Positions 7,499 through 15,575 of a stretch of 64,000 bases of DNA are shown piece by piece. A model generated the notes under the pieces. That model saw only the letters and a program-made list of their open reading frames with translations, made no database searches and was not told where the DNA came from. The stretch comes from JBGANR01 sp044222225 (lineage in GTDB: Bacteria; Actinomycetota; Actinomycetes; Mycobacteriales; Mycobacteriaceae). The first letter of the stretch is position 1, and the number at the start of each line of letters is the position of its first letter. The translations under genes and the position numbers were made by a program. Where the stretch lies: NCBI GenBank assembly GCA_044222225.1, contig JBGANR010000004.1, positions 124,001 through 188,000 of the forward strand. Reading direction: 5' to 3'.

Positions 7499-8244
7499 GG
7501 ACGCGCCCCCAACCCCTGCTCCGGATCGACGTCGTCGAGATCGGTCGTCAGGCCCTTGGCCCGCAGCACGTCGCGAAGGTTGCACAGGTCGATCGTCGTC
7601 CCCCCGGCCCGATAGCGTTCGATGAGGTCGGCTTCGGCCTCGAACCGGGCGCGTGACAGCTCGGCGACCGTCTCGATCTCCTCGCGCCGCACCACGACGA
7701 CGCCGTCGCCGTCGCCCACGAGCGCGTCGCCCGGGTGCACGAGCTGTCCGCCGAAGACGAGCGGCTGGTTGACGGGGCCGAGCGACTCCTTGACCGTGCC
7801 GGTGATGGAGACGCTGCCGGAGAACACCGGCAGGCCGAGCGCCCGCAGGTCGGCGGTGTCGCGCACGCCGCTGTCGGTGACGACGGCGGCGATGCCCTTG
7901 GCCTTGCAGGCGTTGCCGAGCACGTCGCCGAACGTGCCGGCCTGCGCCAGCTCACCGGCGGAGACGACGAGCACGTCGCCCGGCCGCGCGAAGTGGATGG
8001 CCACCTGCAGCATGAGGTTGTCCCGCGGCGCGCACACCACCGTGAACGCCGACCCGACGAACCGCATGTCGCGGTCGATCGGCTTGATGGTCGACGCGAT
8101 CGCGCCGCGTCGGCCCTGGGCTTCGTGGATCGTCGCGCTGCTGAACTCGCCGAGCGCCGCCAGCGCGGCCGGATCGGCGCGCTCGATGCGGGTGGTGACG
8201 TGCGGCGGGGACGGACGGGTGCGGACGGCTGGACGGACGCTCAT
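7495..8244 (-). CDS. RraA-family aldolase/decarboxylase-like protein
   Basis: 249-residue member of the RraA / 4-hydroxy-4-methyl-2-oxoglutarate aldolase family. These enzymes cleave or decarboxylate 2-oxo acids in a Mg-dependent reaction that forms pyruvate or a related product. The diagnostic TDSGVRD with the Arg-Asp pair (128-129) is present, as are the preceding GNACKAKG region and GDGDGVVVV (177-185). It is longer than RNase E regulator RraA (about 160 residues), with N- and C-terminal extensions, which favours the catabolic aldolase branch. The GTG at residue 16 is a possible alternative start. It is coupled to the downstream aminotransferase by a 4-nt overlap. Confidence 0.78.
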   Translation of the reverse strand: MSVRPAVRTRPSPPHVTTRIERADPAALAALGEFSSATIHEAQGRRGAIASTIKPIDRDMRFVGSAFTVVCAPRDNLMLQVAIHFARPGDVLVVSAGELAQAGTFGDVLGNACKAKGIAAVVTDSGVRDTADLRALGLPVFSGSVSITGTVKESLGPVNQPLVFGGQLVHPGDALVGDGDGVVVVRREEIETVAELSRARFEAEADLIERYRAGGTTIDLCNLRDVLRAKGLTTDLDDVDPEQGLGARP

Positions 8245-8344
8245 GCATGACTCCGATCGGTGGCGGGTGGGTGGGCGGCGCTCATGCCGGAGGGCGATCG
8301 GTCGATGCGCTCATTCCGAATGCCCGGGTGGTCGGTCGCGGCGC

Positions 8345-9100
8345 TCATGACTGCCGGCGATCGAAGGTGAGACCGCCGGGCACCTGGAAGGTGGGCATGA
8401 TCTCGATGAGTCCGAGGTTGACGTGGCGCGGGGCGGCGATCGCGAAATCCACCGCGTCGATGACGTCCTTCGTGGTCAGCGATTCGTAGCCCTCGTAGAA
8501 GGTCTCCCACGCCTCCTTCATCGCCTCCGGCGTACCGCCGAGATTGCGGCCGAAGATCTCCGTCTCGACGCGGCCGGGCACGATCTCGGTGACCCGGATC
8601 CGCTTGCCGACGGTGTCGTTGCGCAACTGCCGTGAGAGCTGATGCACGGCGGCCTTCGTCGCGTGATAGGCGGTGTGCCCGAAGAAGTTGTAGTGCCCGG
8701 CGATGCTGCCGATGTTGACGATGTGGCCGAGATCGCGCTCGACCATGCCGGGCAGGATGATGCGGGTGAGCTGCAGAACGGCCCGCAGGTTGACGGCGAC
8801 CATGTCGTCGAGGTCCTCGCGGGTCGCGCTGAGCACGTTGCCCTGCCGGCTGACGCCTGCGTTGTTGACGAGGACGTCGACCTCGACGCCGGACAACTCC
8901 GATTCGACTGCGGCCACGTCCCGAAGGTCGACGGAGTGGGGGATCGCGCCGGTGCGTTCCGCGAGGGCGGCGAGTCGTGATTCGTCGCGGGCCACCGCGT
9001 GCACGGTGAGTCCGGCGGCGGTGAATCGCTCGACTGCGGCCTCGCCCATTCCGGTCGACGCTCCCGTCACCAGAGCGGTGGAGTAGTCGGAATAGGGCAT
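8345..9100 (-). CDS. Short-chain dehydrogenase (YdfG-like)
   Basis: 251-residue classical SDR, probably NADP-dependent. Motifs: TGASTGMG at 12-19, VNNAG at 78-82, Ser132, Tyr145 and Lys149 in YHATK, and PGRVETEIFG after the active site. The last segment with ITEIVPGRVETE and a C-terminal helix resembles the YdfG / 3-hydroxy acid and L-allo-threonine dehydrogenase group, which would suit a pathway for hydroxylated amino acids. The ATG has AAGGAGAACGCC upstream. It is separated from the rraA-like gene by 100 nt with only a short direct repeat. Confidence 0.82.
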   Translation of the reverse strand: MPYSDYSTALVTGASTGMGEAAVERFTAAGLTVHAVARDESRLAALAERTGAIPHSVDLRDVAAVESELSGVEVDVLVNNAGVSRQGNVLSATREDLDDMVAVNLRAVLQLTRIILPGMVERDLGHIVNIGSIAGHYNFFGHTAYHATKAAVHQLSRQLRNDTVGKRIRVTEIVPGRVETEIFGRNLGGTPEAMKEAWETFYEGYESLTTKDVIDAVDFAIAAPRHVNLGLIEIMPTFQVPGGLTFDRRQS

Positions 9101-9172
9101 GGCGTTCTCCTTACGTCGATGTTCGGGTCGATGGCGCGGCCGCGTCTCAGCGGAGCGGTCCGGCGTCGGGGA

Positions 9173-10507
9173 TCACTCGTTGCGCAGCGGCTCGTGCGCG
9201 CGATCGGTGACGGTGCGCACCGCCATGTACGTGCCGAACGCGGTGAGCACGGCGTAGAACGCCGGCACGTAGACGTTGCCGGTGAGGCCGATCAGCCAGG
9301 TCATGAGCAGCGGTGCGGTGCCGCCGAACAGGGCCGCCGAGACGTTGTAGCCGACGCCGTAGGCGCTGAACCGGATGCGGCTGGGGAACAGCTCCACCAT
9401 GAGGATGTGCAGCACGGCGGTGTGCCCGGCGAAGACGACGGCCATGATGCACGCGCCGAGGATCGCCAGGACCAGGTTGCCGGTGATGATGAGCGCGTAG
9501 CACGGGACGGCGACGATCATCATGCCGACGGCAGCGCCCATGAGCACCTTCTTGCGGCCGAGCCGGTCGGACAGCGCGCCCATGAACGGGATCGCGATGC
9601 AGATGGCGACGAGGCTGCACGCCGTGACGGCCAGCGCCGTGCTGATGCTGAAGCCGATCGTCTTGCTCTTGAGGAAGGTCGGCATGTAGCTGAACAGCAC
9701 GTAGTAGCCGGACCCGTTCATCAGCGGAACGAACAGCGCGAGCACCAGCGCCTTGCGGTGCCGCGGCGTCGTGAACGCCTCCTTGAGCGGGTTGTGGCAG
9801 ATCTTGCCCTCCTTCTGCATCTCCTTGAAGTTGGGCGTGTCGTCCAGCGACTTGCGGATGTAGAAGCCGATGATGCCGAGCGGCACCGCGATGAGGAACG
9901 GGATGCGCCACGCCCACGTGCCCATGCCGCCGGCCTCGATCGCCTCGCGCGTCAGCCACGGGGCCATGAAGTAGGCGACGAGCGTGCCGGTGAGCAGCGC
10001 CGCGAAGGACGCGATCTGGGCGAGCGAGGTGTTGAACCCGCGTTTGCCCTCGGGGGAGTGCTCGGCGAGGAAGGTCATCGCGCCGGCCGCCTCACCGCCG
10101 ACGGAGAAGCCCTGCAGCATGCGGAGGAAGAACAGCAGCGCCGGAGCGGCGACGCCGATGGCGCTGTACGGCGGCAGCAGACCGAGGCCGGCCGTCGCCA
10201 CGCTGATGAGCATGATGACCGCGACCAGCACGCGTTGGCGGCCGAAGCGGTCGCCCACGATGCCGAAGAAGACGGCGCCGAGCGGCCGGATGAAGAAGGA
10301 CACGGCATAGCCCGCGAAGACGAACAGCAGCGCCTTGCTGTCGCTGCCCGCGGGCAGGAAGACGATGGCCAGTGCGCTCGCCATGAAGGCGAAGATGCCG
10401 TTGTCGTAGAGCTCGACGAAGATGCCGATACAGCCCGCTGTGAGGACTTTCGCCTTGCTCGGTGCGGCTTTTTCAGGTGGAGAGTGCTCTGCTACCGTGG
10501 GATTCAC
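9173..10507 (-). CDS. MFS metabolite/proton symporter
   Basis: 444-residue inner-membrane transporter of the metabolite:H+ symporter branch of the major facilitator superfamily (ShiA/ProP/KgtP type). About twelve hydrophobic segments are visible; loop motif GDRFGRQR follows TM2, and RLGRKKVL sits in the central loop. The chosen start is GTG 10505-10507, which overlaps the stop of pxpC by 4 nt and has AGAAAGG upstream; the frame stays open further upstream but would run into pxpC. Coupling to pxpABC suggests it imports the substrate of this operon, perhaps 5-oxoproline or a related acid, but that is inference. Confidence 0.83.
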   Translation of the reverse strand: MNPTVAEHSPPEKAAPSKAKVLTAGCIGIFVELYDNGIFAFMASALAIVFLPAGSDSKALLFVFAGYAVSFFIRPLGAVFFGIVGDRFGRQRVLVAVIMLISVATAGLGLLPPYSAIGVAAPALLFFLRMLQGFSVGGEAAGAMTFLAEHSPEGKRGFNTSLAQIASFAALLTGTLVAYFMAPWLTREAIEAGGMGTWAWRIPFLIAVPLGIIGFYIRKSLDDTPNFKEMQKEGKICHNPLKEAFTTPRHRKALVLALFVPLMNGSGYYVLFSYMPTFLKSKTIGFSISTALAVTACSLVAICIAIPFMGALSDRLGRKKVLMGAAVGMMIVAVPCYALIITGNLVLAILGACIMAVVFAGHTAVLHILMVELFPSRIRFSAYGVGYNVSAALFGGTAPLLMTWLIGLTGNVYVPAFYAVLTAFGTYMAVRTVTDRAHEPLRNE

Positions 10508-11541
10508 GTCAGTGACCTTTCTGGTCGAGGCGGGGCGAGGTCGTCGGCTGCCAGGCACGAGAAGACCGTCGTCACGCGTTTACGGAGGGTGTCGAGAGCT
10601 GCGCGTCGTGAGCGCGCGAGCCCGGCCGCACGGTCGATGTCGACCCTGCGGAATGCCACGGCCTGACCCGGACGGATCTGGCCGAGGGCGTCGAGGGAGC
10701 CGGACGTCACGACGCCCAGCACGGGGTAGCCGGCGGTGACACCGCGGCCGCGATGGAGCACGAGCAATTCGTCGCCGGGGGGCACTTCGATGGCTCCGAC
10801 GGGCACGCCGCGCGAGATCATCTCGCCGCGGCCGTGCCGGACGGGCAGCGCTCCCGTCATGCGCAGACCGATGTGGTTGCTGTGGGGCGTCACCCGATAG
10901 GTCTCGGTGAACAACCGATCCGCCGTGCCGGCGAACTGGCCGATGTCGGGTCCGTCGGTGACGTCGACGACCGTCGTCTCGCCGTGGACGGGGCGCGGGG
11001 CGTCGAGGTGGAAGAGCGGCACCCCGTAGTACGGATTGACGAGGTCGCCGATGATCGGCGACCGGGACCCGAGTGGGACCGTGCCGCTGGCGGCGGGGTC
11101 GACGCCGGCCGGCGCCAGCCGGGTACCGAAGCCGACGACGGTGTCCGGCGCGCAACTGCCCAGCAGGCGCGGCACGTCGAGGCCACCGTGGATCGCGATG
11201 TAGCAGCGCACCCCGGCGGCCATCGCGGTCAGGGACACCCGTTGTCCGGCGGCCACGGGCACCGGCTGCCACATCGAACGCGTGACGCCGTCGACGTGCA
11301 GCGTCATGTCGGCGCCCGTGGCGGCGATGAGGACGTCTTCGTCGGTGACGAAGGCGAAGTCGAAGACCGTGATCTCGATGAGCGGCGTGTTCTCGGGGTT
11401 GGCCACAAGGATGTTCGCGACGCGCGCCGAGTGCTGGTCGAGCGCACCGCCCGCGGCGAGCGCGAACATCGGGCCACGCGTGCGGCCGAGATCGGTGACG
11501 ACGGCGGCGTGGGCGTCCGTGACCGTCAGGTGCGCCGTCAT
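10504..11541 (-). CDS. pxpC: 5-oxoprolinase subunit C (KipA/PxpC family)
   Basis: 345-residue member of the biotin-dependent carboxyltransferase-like KipA/PxpC family. PxpA, PxpB and PxpC together hydrolyse 5-oxoproline to glutamate with ATP. The start is ATG 11539-11541, within an ATGA overlap with the pxpB stop. Typical elements are visible: DLGRTRG near the N-terminus, GGALDQHSARVAN, the YIAIHGGLDVP segment at about 108-118, LGSRS, SNHIGLRMTG and GRGEMISRGVPVGAIEVPPG. All three subunit genes are contiguous and coupled, so the full complex can be made. Confidence 0.88.
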   Translation of the reverse strand: MTAHLTVTDAHAAVVTDLGRTRGPMFALAAGGALDQHSARVANILVANPENTPLIEITVFDFAFVTDEDVLIAATGADMTLHVDGVTRSMWQPVPVAAGQRVSLTAMAAGVRCYIAIHGGLDVPRLLGSCAPDTVVGFGTRLAPAGVDPAASGTVPLGSRSPIIGDLVNPYYGVPLFHLDAPRPVHGETTVVDVTDGPDIGQFAGTADRLFTETYRVTPHSNHIGLRMTGALPVRHGRGEMISRGVPVGAIEVPPGDELLVLHRGRGVTAGYPVLGVVTSGSLDALGQIRPGQAVAFRRVDIDRAAGLARSRRAALDTLRKRVTTVFSCLAADDLAPPRPERSLT

Positions 11542-12302
11542 CGGGGATCCTGTTCGAGTGGCCCCGGTGCGATCCGGCGGCCCGCGAGCTCGGCGAACCG
11601 CGCCGTGTCGATCGGCTCGAAGGACACCGTGTCGCCGGGCAGATAGGGGACCAGCGGTTCGGCCGTCAGGTCGAGCAGTGTCAGCGGCGTCCGGCCGATG
11701 ACGCACCAGCCGCCCGGCGCCGCGGCCGGGGTGATGGTCGCCTGTCGGCCGGCGAGCGAGACCGCGCTCGCCGGCACCCGGGTGCGCGGGTTGGCCAGCC
11801 GCGGCACACCCGTGAGCGGGGCCGGGGCGTCGAGCATGGGCGAGCCGCCGGGCGCGCCGAGGCAGCGGACGACGTAGGTCGGCGCGCAGTGCGCGGCGAT
11901 GACCTCGTCCGGCGAGAGTCCGGTGTGCCGGGCGACGACGTCGAGATCCGGGCCGGCGACGCCGGAGGCGTCCGGGCAGTCGACGGCGCCGTAGAGCACG
12001 GGCACCTGGAAGTGCCGCGGGCGGTCGGTGAGCGGCGAGTCGACGTCGATGGCGGCGACGGCGTCGTCGACCGCCGCGGCGATCTCGCGCCATGTGGTGC
12101 GCATCGCGTCGAATTCGACCAGCACCGATTCGTAGGTGGGGATCGTCGTCGTCAGCCCGTCGACGCCGGCCGCCGAGAGCCGCCGGGCCAGCTTGTGCAC
12201 GAGGATCCAGTCGGTCTCCGGGGAGCCGGTCGTGCCCGTGACGCGGATGGCCGACTCGCCGGTGGCCGCGACGACGACCGCGCCGCTGGTCGCGGCGTTC
12301 AC
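11538..12302 (-). CDS. pxpB: 5-oxoprolinase subunit B (KipI/PxpB family)
   Basis: 254-residue KipI/PxpB-type subunit. The start is GTG 12300-12302, inside a GTGA overlap with the end of pxpA. The family's C-terminal cyclophilin-like domain is visible: PVLYGAVDCPD..DLDVVARHTGLSPDEVIAAHCAPTYVV, then GAPGGSPMLD, LANPRTRVPASAVSLAGRQ and GGWCVIGRTPL. The N-terminal part is less conserved than usual, which is common in this family. Its position between pxpA and pxpC is the standard order. Confidence 0.87.
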   Translation of the reverse strand: MNAATSGAVVVAATGESAIRVTGTTGSPETDWILVHKLARRLSAAGVDGLTTTIPTYESVLVEFDAMRTTWREIAAAVDDAVAAIDVDSPLTDRPRHFQVPVLYGAVDCPDASGVAGPDLDVVARHTGLSPDEVIAAHCAPTYVVRCLGAPGGSPMLDAPAPLTGVPRLANPRTRVPASAVSLAGRQATITPAAAPGGWCVIGRTPLTLLDLTAEPLVPYLPGDTVSFEPIDTARFAELAGRRIAPGPLEQDPR

Positions 12303-13075
12303 AGGCGCAGGCGGTCGGCGTCGAGCGGCGCGATGACGACGCCGGCCGCCTCCAGTTCGCCGCGGACGCGCCGGGACAGTTCGACGGCCGACGGCGTGTC
12401 GCCGTGCAGCAGCACGGTGTCGGCGGCGATCGGGATCGCGACGCCGCTCCGGCTGTCGATGACGCCCTCGCGCACCATCCGCACCGTCCGGCGAGCGATC
12501 TCGGCGGCGTCGTGGATGACGGCGCCGGGCTGTGAGCGCGGCACCAGCGTGCCGTCGTCCTCGTAGGCGCGGTCGGCGATGCCGACGATCGCCACCGCGA
12601 GTCCGGCGGCGCGGGCGGCCTCGGCCAGCTTTCCGTCCTGCGCCAGGACGATGAGCTCCGGGTCGATGCGCGTGGCGGCGTCGACCACCGCCGCGGCGTA
12701 GTCCTCGCGAACCGCGACGAGGTTGCCCAGTCGGCCGTGCGGCGCGATGTGCCGCACCCGCGTGCCGTGGTAGGCGGCGAAGGCCGTCAGCGCGCCGAGC
12801 TGATAGGTGATGTCGGTGCGCACCTCGTGCGCCGTCAGGCCCATGTCGCGTCGGCCGAAGCCGACGAGGTCCGGGAAGCTCGGATGCGCGCCGACCGAGA
12901 CGCCGCGGCGCGCGCATTCGGCCACCGTGCGGTCCATGATCCGGGGGTCGCCGGCGTGGAAGCCGCACGCGATGTTGGCCGAGGTGACGACGTCGAGCAG
13001 CGCGTCGTCGTCGCCCATCCGCCAGTCCCCGAAGCCCTCGCCGAGGTCGGCGACCAGATCGACTCGTGCGCTCAT
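12299..13075 (-). CDS. pxpA: 5-oxoprolinase subunit A (LamB/YcsF family), variant PHG motif
   Basis: 258-residue LamB/YcsF-family subunit and first gene of the operon. DLGEGFG (10-16), CGFHAGD (37-43) and GAHPSFPDLVGFGRR (62-76) match the family. The usual KPHGALYN motif reads APHGRLGN (111-118): the lysine, alanine and tyrosine are changed. The protein may therefore act on a different lactam or be less active; this is inference. The gene faces the divergent LacI regulator across 231 nt containing operator-like repeats, so transcription of the whole minus-strand run probably begins here. Confidence 0.83.
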   Translation of the reverse strand: MSARVDLVADLGEGFGDWRMGDDDALLDVVTSANIACGFHAGDPRIMDRTVAECARRGVSVGAHPSFPDLVGFGRRDMGLTAHEVRTDITYQLGALTAFAAYHGTRVRHIAPHGRLGNLVAVREDYAAAVVDAATRIDPELIVLAQDGKLAEAARAAGLAVAIVGIADRAYEDDGTLVPRSQPGAVIHDAAEIARRTVRMVREGVIDSRSGVAIPIAADTVLLHGDTPSAVELSRRVRGELEAAGVVIAPLDADRLRL

Positions 13076-13168
13076 GTCAGGCCCTTCTCGTCCACCGCCA
13101 GGCGCGGCCGCGTGTGAGGCGCAATACTAGGGAGCCCCGTGGTGATGCGCTCCGAGAAGCGCATCGTC

Positions 13169-13185
13169 TTGCCAAACTGTTGCCA
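13169..13185. promoter_or_regulatory. Operator candidate 1 (TTGCCA direct repeat)
   Basis: Two TTGCCA half-sites at 13169-13174 and 13180-13185 with a 5-bp gap, in the divergent region between pxpA and the LacI gene. The half-site recurs in the palindrome at 13244-13260, which points to binding by the adjacent regulator. Confidence 0.5.
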
Positions 13186-13243
13186 CGCGCAGCCGGTAAG
13201 GCGAGGTGAAGCGGTGTTTGATTCGGGGCCGGGTCGCGATGTT

Positions 13244-13260
13244 TGGCAATTTTCTTGCCA
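13244..13260. promoter_or_regulatory. Operator candidate 2 (TGGCAA-N5-TTGCCA palindrome)
   Basis: Perfect inverted repeat TGGCAA / TTGCCA around TTTTC, 47 nt upstream of the LacI-family start. Its symmetry suits a LacI-type dimer. The location supports both autoregulation and repression of the divergent pxpA operon. Confidence 0.6.
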
Positions 13261-13306
13261 TCGACGCGGCCCGTCGTCGATGCTGTGAGCGGATGAGGAG
13301 GGTGGT

Positions 13307-14320
13307 ATGCCGATACCGTCGCGGCGGACCCGGCGGCGGGTGACGATCGCCGACATCGCCGCGGCGTGCGGCGTGGCGTCGTCGACGGTCTCGCGCGCGC
13401 TGTCGGATCCGAACCGGGTGAGCGCCGAGACCTACGAGCGCATCTCACGCAAGGCCCGCGAGATGGGGTATGCGTCGGCGATGCTGCCGGAGACCGGTAA
13501 GCGGCTCGCCCGCGGCACCATCGCGCTCGTCCTGCCGAACCTGTCCAACCCGTTCAACCTGGACGTCATCCGCGGCAGCCAGGCGCAGACGCAGGCGGCG
13601 GCCTATCTGCACCTGCTGGTGTGCACCAACGAGTCGGTGCACGTGGAGACCAACTGGCTGCGCGAGCTCTCGCGCACCGTCGACGGGATCGTCCTCGCCT
13701 CGCCGCGGGTCGGTGACGCGGTGCTCGGCGAGATCTCTGACAACGTCGCCATGGTGGTGATGAACCGGGAGGTGCCGCGGCTGTCGGGCGTCGTCATGGA
13801 CACTCCGTCGGGCATGGCGCAGGCGCTCGATTACCTCGTCTCCCTCGGGCACCGGTCGATCGCCTATGTGCGCGGTCCCGTCGGCTCGTGGAGCGATCAG
13901 GTGCGCTACGCCGCGTTGACGCGGGCCGCCGCGGTGCACGACGTGCTGCTGACGCCCATCGGCGCCTTCCATCCGACGCTCGCCGCGGGCGCGGCCGCCG
14001 CGGATGCCGTCGCGCTGACGGGCGCGACGGCGTCGGTCTTCTTCAACGACACCCTCGCGATCGGCGCGCTGACCCGGTTCCGGCAGCTCGGCATCGCGGT
14101 GCCCGCCGACATGAGCGTCGTGGGCTGCGACGACATGTTCGGCGCGTCGTTCACCGACCCGCCGCTGACCACCGTCACCGCACCGGGCGAGCTGGCCGGG
14201 CACACGGCGACGGACCTGCTCATCAGCCGGTTCGCCATGAAGGACAAGACGCGCCGCGTCGACCATCTGCCGACGCACCTCTCGGTGCGTGAATCGACGG
14301 GGCCCGCGCCGCGGCGATGA
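13307..14320 (+). CDS. LacI-family transcriptional regulator
   Basis: 337-residue repressor. Residues about 12-31 form the LacI helix-turn-helix (VTIADIAAACGVASSTVSRALS), followed by the hinge region at about 45-60 and a periplasmic-binding-protein-like sensor domain (IALVLPNLSNPFNLDVIRGSQ, GHRSIAYVRGP, SVVGCDDMFGASFTDPPLTTV). It is divergent from pxpA and flanked by TTGCCA-type repeats, so it most likely controls the 13.1-to-3.3-kb minus-strand run in response to a sugar or sugar acid. The ligand is not identifiable. Confidence 0.9.
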   Translation: MPIPSRRTRRRVTIADIAAACGVASSTVSRALSDPNRVSAETYERISRKAREMGYASAMLPETGKRLARGTIALVLPNLSNPFNLDVIRGSQAQTQAAAYLHLLVCTNESVHVETNWLRELSRTVDGIVLASPRVGDAVLGEISDNVAMVVMNREVPRLSGVVMDTPSGMAQALDYLVSLGHRSIAYVRGPVGSWSDQVRYAALTRAAAVHDVLLTPIGAFHPTLAAGAAAADAVALTGATASVFFNDTLAIGALTRFRQLGIAVPADMSVVGCDDMFGASFTDPPLTTVTAPGELAGHTATDLLISRFAMKDKTRRVDHLPTHLSVRESTGPAPRR

Positions 14321-14323
14321 GGG

Positions 14324-14862
14324 TCAGCGGCGGTCGAACTCGGCGACGACGGCCGTCTGGCCGCGGCGGACGGCGTGCTCGCGCGGCGGGACGCCCTCGC
14401 TGTCGGCCAGATCGGGCTTCGCGCCCGCGTCGAGCAGTTGCCGGACGACGTTCACGTGGTCGGCGTCGCCGTCGCCGAGGATGACGGCTTCGAGCAGGGC
14501 CGTCCACCCCATGCGGTTGACGTGATCGACCGGGACGCCGGCAGCGATGAGGATGCGCACCGTCTCGACGTGTCCGTGTTCGGCCGCGGGGATGAGCGCG
14601 GTGCCGCCGTACCGGTTGATGCTGCGGACGTCGGCGCCCCGGCGCAGCGTGGCGCGCAGGATCTCGTTCAGCCCCTCGGCTCCGGCGTAGAGGAAGGCCG
14701 AGTCCTGCAGGTCGTCCTTGACGTTCGGGTCGGCGCCGGACTCGCGGCCGAACCGGCGGCGCTCGCCGACGTCGGGGCAGGCGCGGGGGTGTCGTCGGTG
14801 CAGGCGCCCAGGAGGACGACGCCGAGCACGGCGGCCGCGGCGTGTCGAGCGGACGTTTTCAT
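14324..14862 (-). pseudogene. Ankyrin-repeat lipoprotein, frameshifted
   Basis: The ATG at 14860-14862 opens a lipoprotein signal peptide ending VVLLGAC (lipobox, Cys23), followed by a Pro/Ala-rich linker. That frame continues to a stop at 14668 without making any ankyrin repeat. In another frame, from about 14790 to the stop at 14324, a clear ankyrin region can be read: GADPNVKDDLQDSAF, GADVRS.NRYGGTALIPAAEHGHVETV, GVPVDHVNRMGWTALLEAV, AGAKPDLADSEG. The first repeat lacks its beginning, so an out-of-frame deletion between linker and repeat is likely, unless it is an assembly error. Confidence 0.72.
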
Positions 14863-14919
14863 GCCGGCAGATGCTAGTCCACCCCGGACAGCGGCCGGCC
14901 GCGGCGGCAGATGACCGGA

Positions 14920-14978
14920 AACGCTCGCTGAGCGGGGCAACGCGGCTATATATGCCGGGAAGGCCCGCTCAGCGACAG
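14920..14978. repeat. Dispersed palindrome, copy 2
   Basis: Arms TCGCTGAGCGGG (14925-14936) and CCCGCTCAGCGA (14964-14975) flank an inner GGCTATATATGCC centre. Same architecture as the copies near 5163, 19329 and 29237. It lies in the 244-nt gap between the ankyrin pseudogene and the YCII gene; the rest of that gap shows nothing else beyond a possible promoter for the YCII gene. Confidence 0.62.
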
Positions 14979-15106
14979 ATACCAGACGGTACGTTCGGCA
15001 GCGTCGAAAAAATTCTTTCGGGCGGCTGTCGATCCGGGCCGTCGTCGTTCGACGCATGGTCGAGGGGGCGTACAACGCGCCGCCTACGAGATGAAGGAGA
15101 GAGACG

Positions 15107-15532
15107 ATGACCAAGTACATGCTCATCATGCGGACGACCGGCGAGGCGCTGCAGGCGTCGCAGAACGTCGACTTCACCGAGATCATCAACGCCATGGGCG
15201 CCTACAACGAGTCGATGATCAACGCCGGCGTCATGCTGTCCGGCGATGGGCTCGCGGGGCCGGACGAGGGATTCGTCGTCGACTTCGCCGCCGAGACGCC
15301 GATCGTCACCGACGGCCCGTACGGGGAGACCCACGAACTGTTCAACGGCTTCTGGATCATCGGCGTCTCCACGAAGGAGGAGGCCGCCGAGTGGGCGAAG
15401 CGCTGCCCGCTGGGGCCCGGAACGAAGTTGGAGGTGCGCCGGGTCACCGACGAGTCGGATTTCGCCGACTTCGCCGACAACGAGTACATCCAGAAGGAGA
15501 AGGGCTGGCGCGAGCAGCTTGGCAGCAACTGA
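15107..15532 (+). CDS. YCII/DGPF-domain protein
   Basis: 141-residue cytoplasmic protein with the YCII-related (DGPF) fold: MTKYMLIM at the start, GDGLAGPDEG at 46-55 and DGPYGETHELFNGFW at 69-83. Such proteins are commonly encoded beside ECF sigma factors of the SigJ/ECF42 type, as here. Biochemical role unknown. The ATG is preceded by GAAGGAGAGAG. Its stop TGA overlaps the sigma-factor ATG (TGATG), so the two are translationally coupled. Confidence 0.85.
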   Translation: MTKYMLIMRTTGEALQASQNVDFTEIINAMGAYNESMINAGVMLSGDGLAGPDEGFVVDFAAETPIVTDGPYGETHELFNGFWIIGVSTKEEAAEWAKRCPLGPGTKLEVRRVTDESDFADFADNEYIQKEKGWREQLGSN

Positions 15533-15575
15533 TGGTCGATTCCGGAAGCTCCATCTCGGAGATGGTCGATTCCGG
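15531..15575. repeat. 30-bp repeat unit, one and a half copies
   Basis: GATGGTCGATTCCGG at 15531-15545 is repeated exactly at 15561-15575, giving a 30-bp period. A 27-nt relative (two mismatches) occurs at 30217-30243. The unit spans the stop/start junction of two coupled genes and encodes VDS.SSISE in frame. Confidence 0.6.

Noticed and set aside
8262..8362. Imperfect direct repeat CGGCGCTCATG...GGCGATCG before the rraA-like gene
   Set aside because: Only two degenerate copies, one overlapping the SDR stop; too weak to call a regulatory array.
8999..10666. A 555-codon plus-strand frame opposite the MFS transporter
   Set aside because: Antisense to a clear twelve-segment transporter; translation is Asp/Gly/Arg/His-rich and lacks domains.
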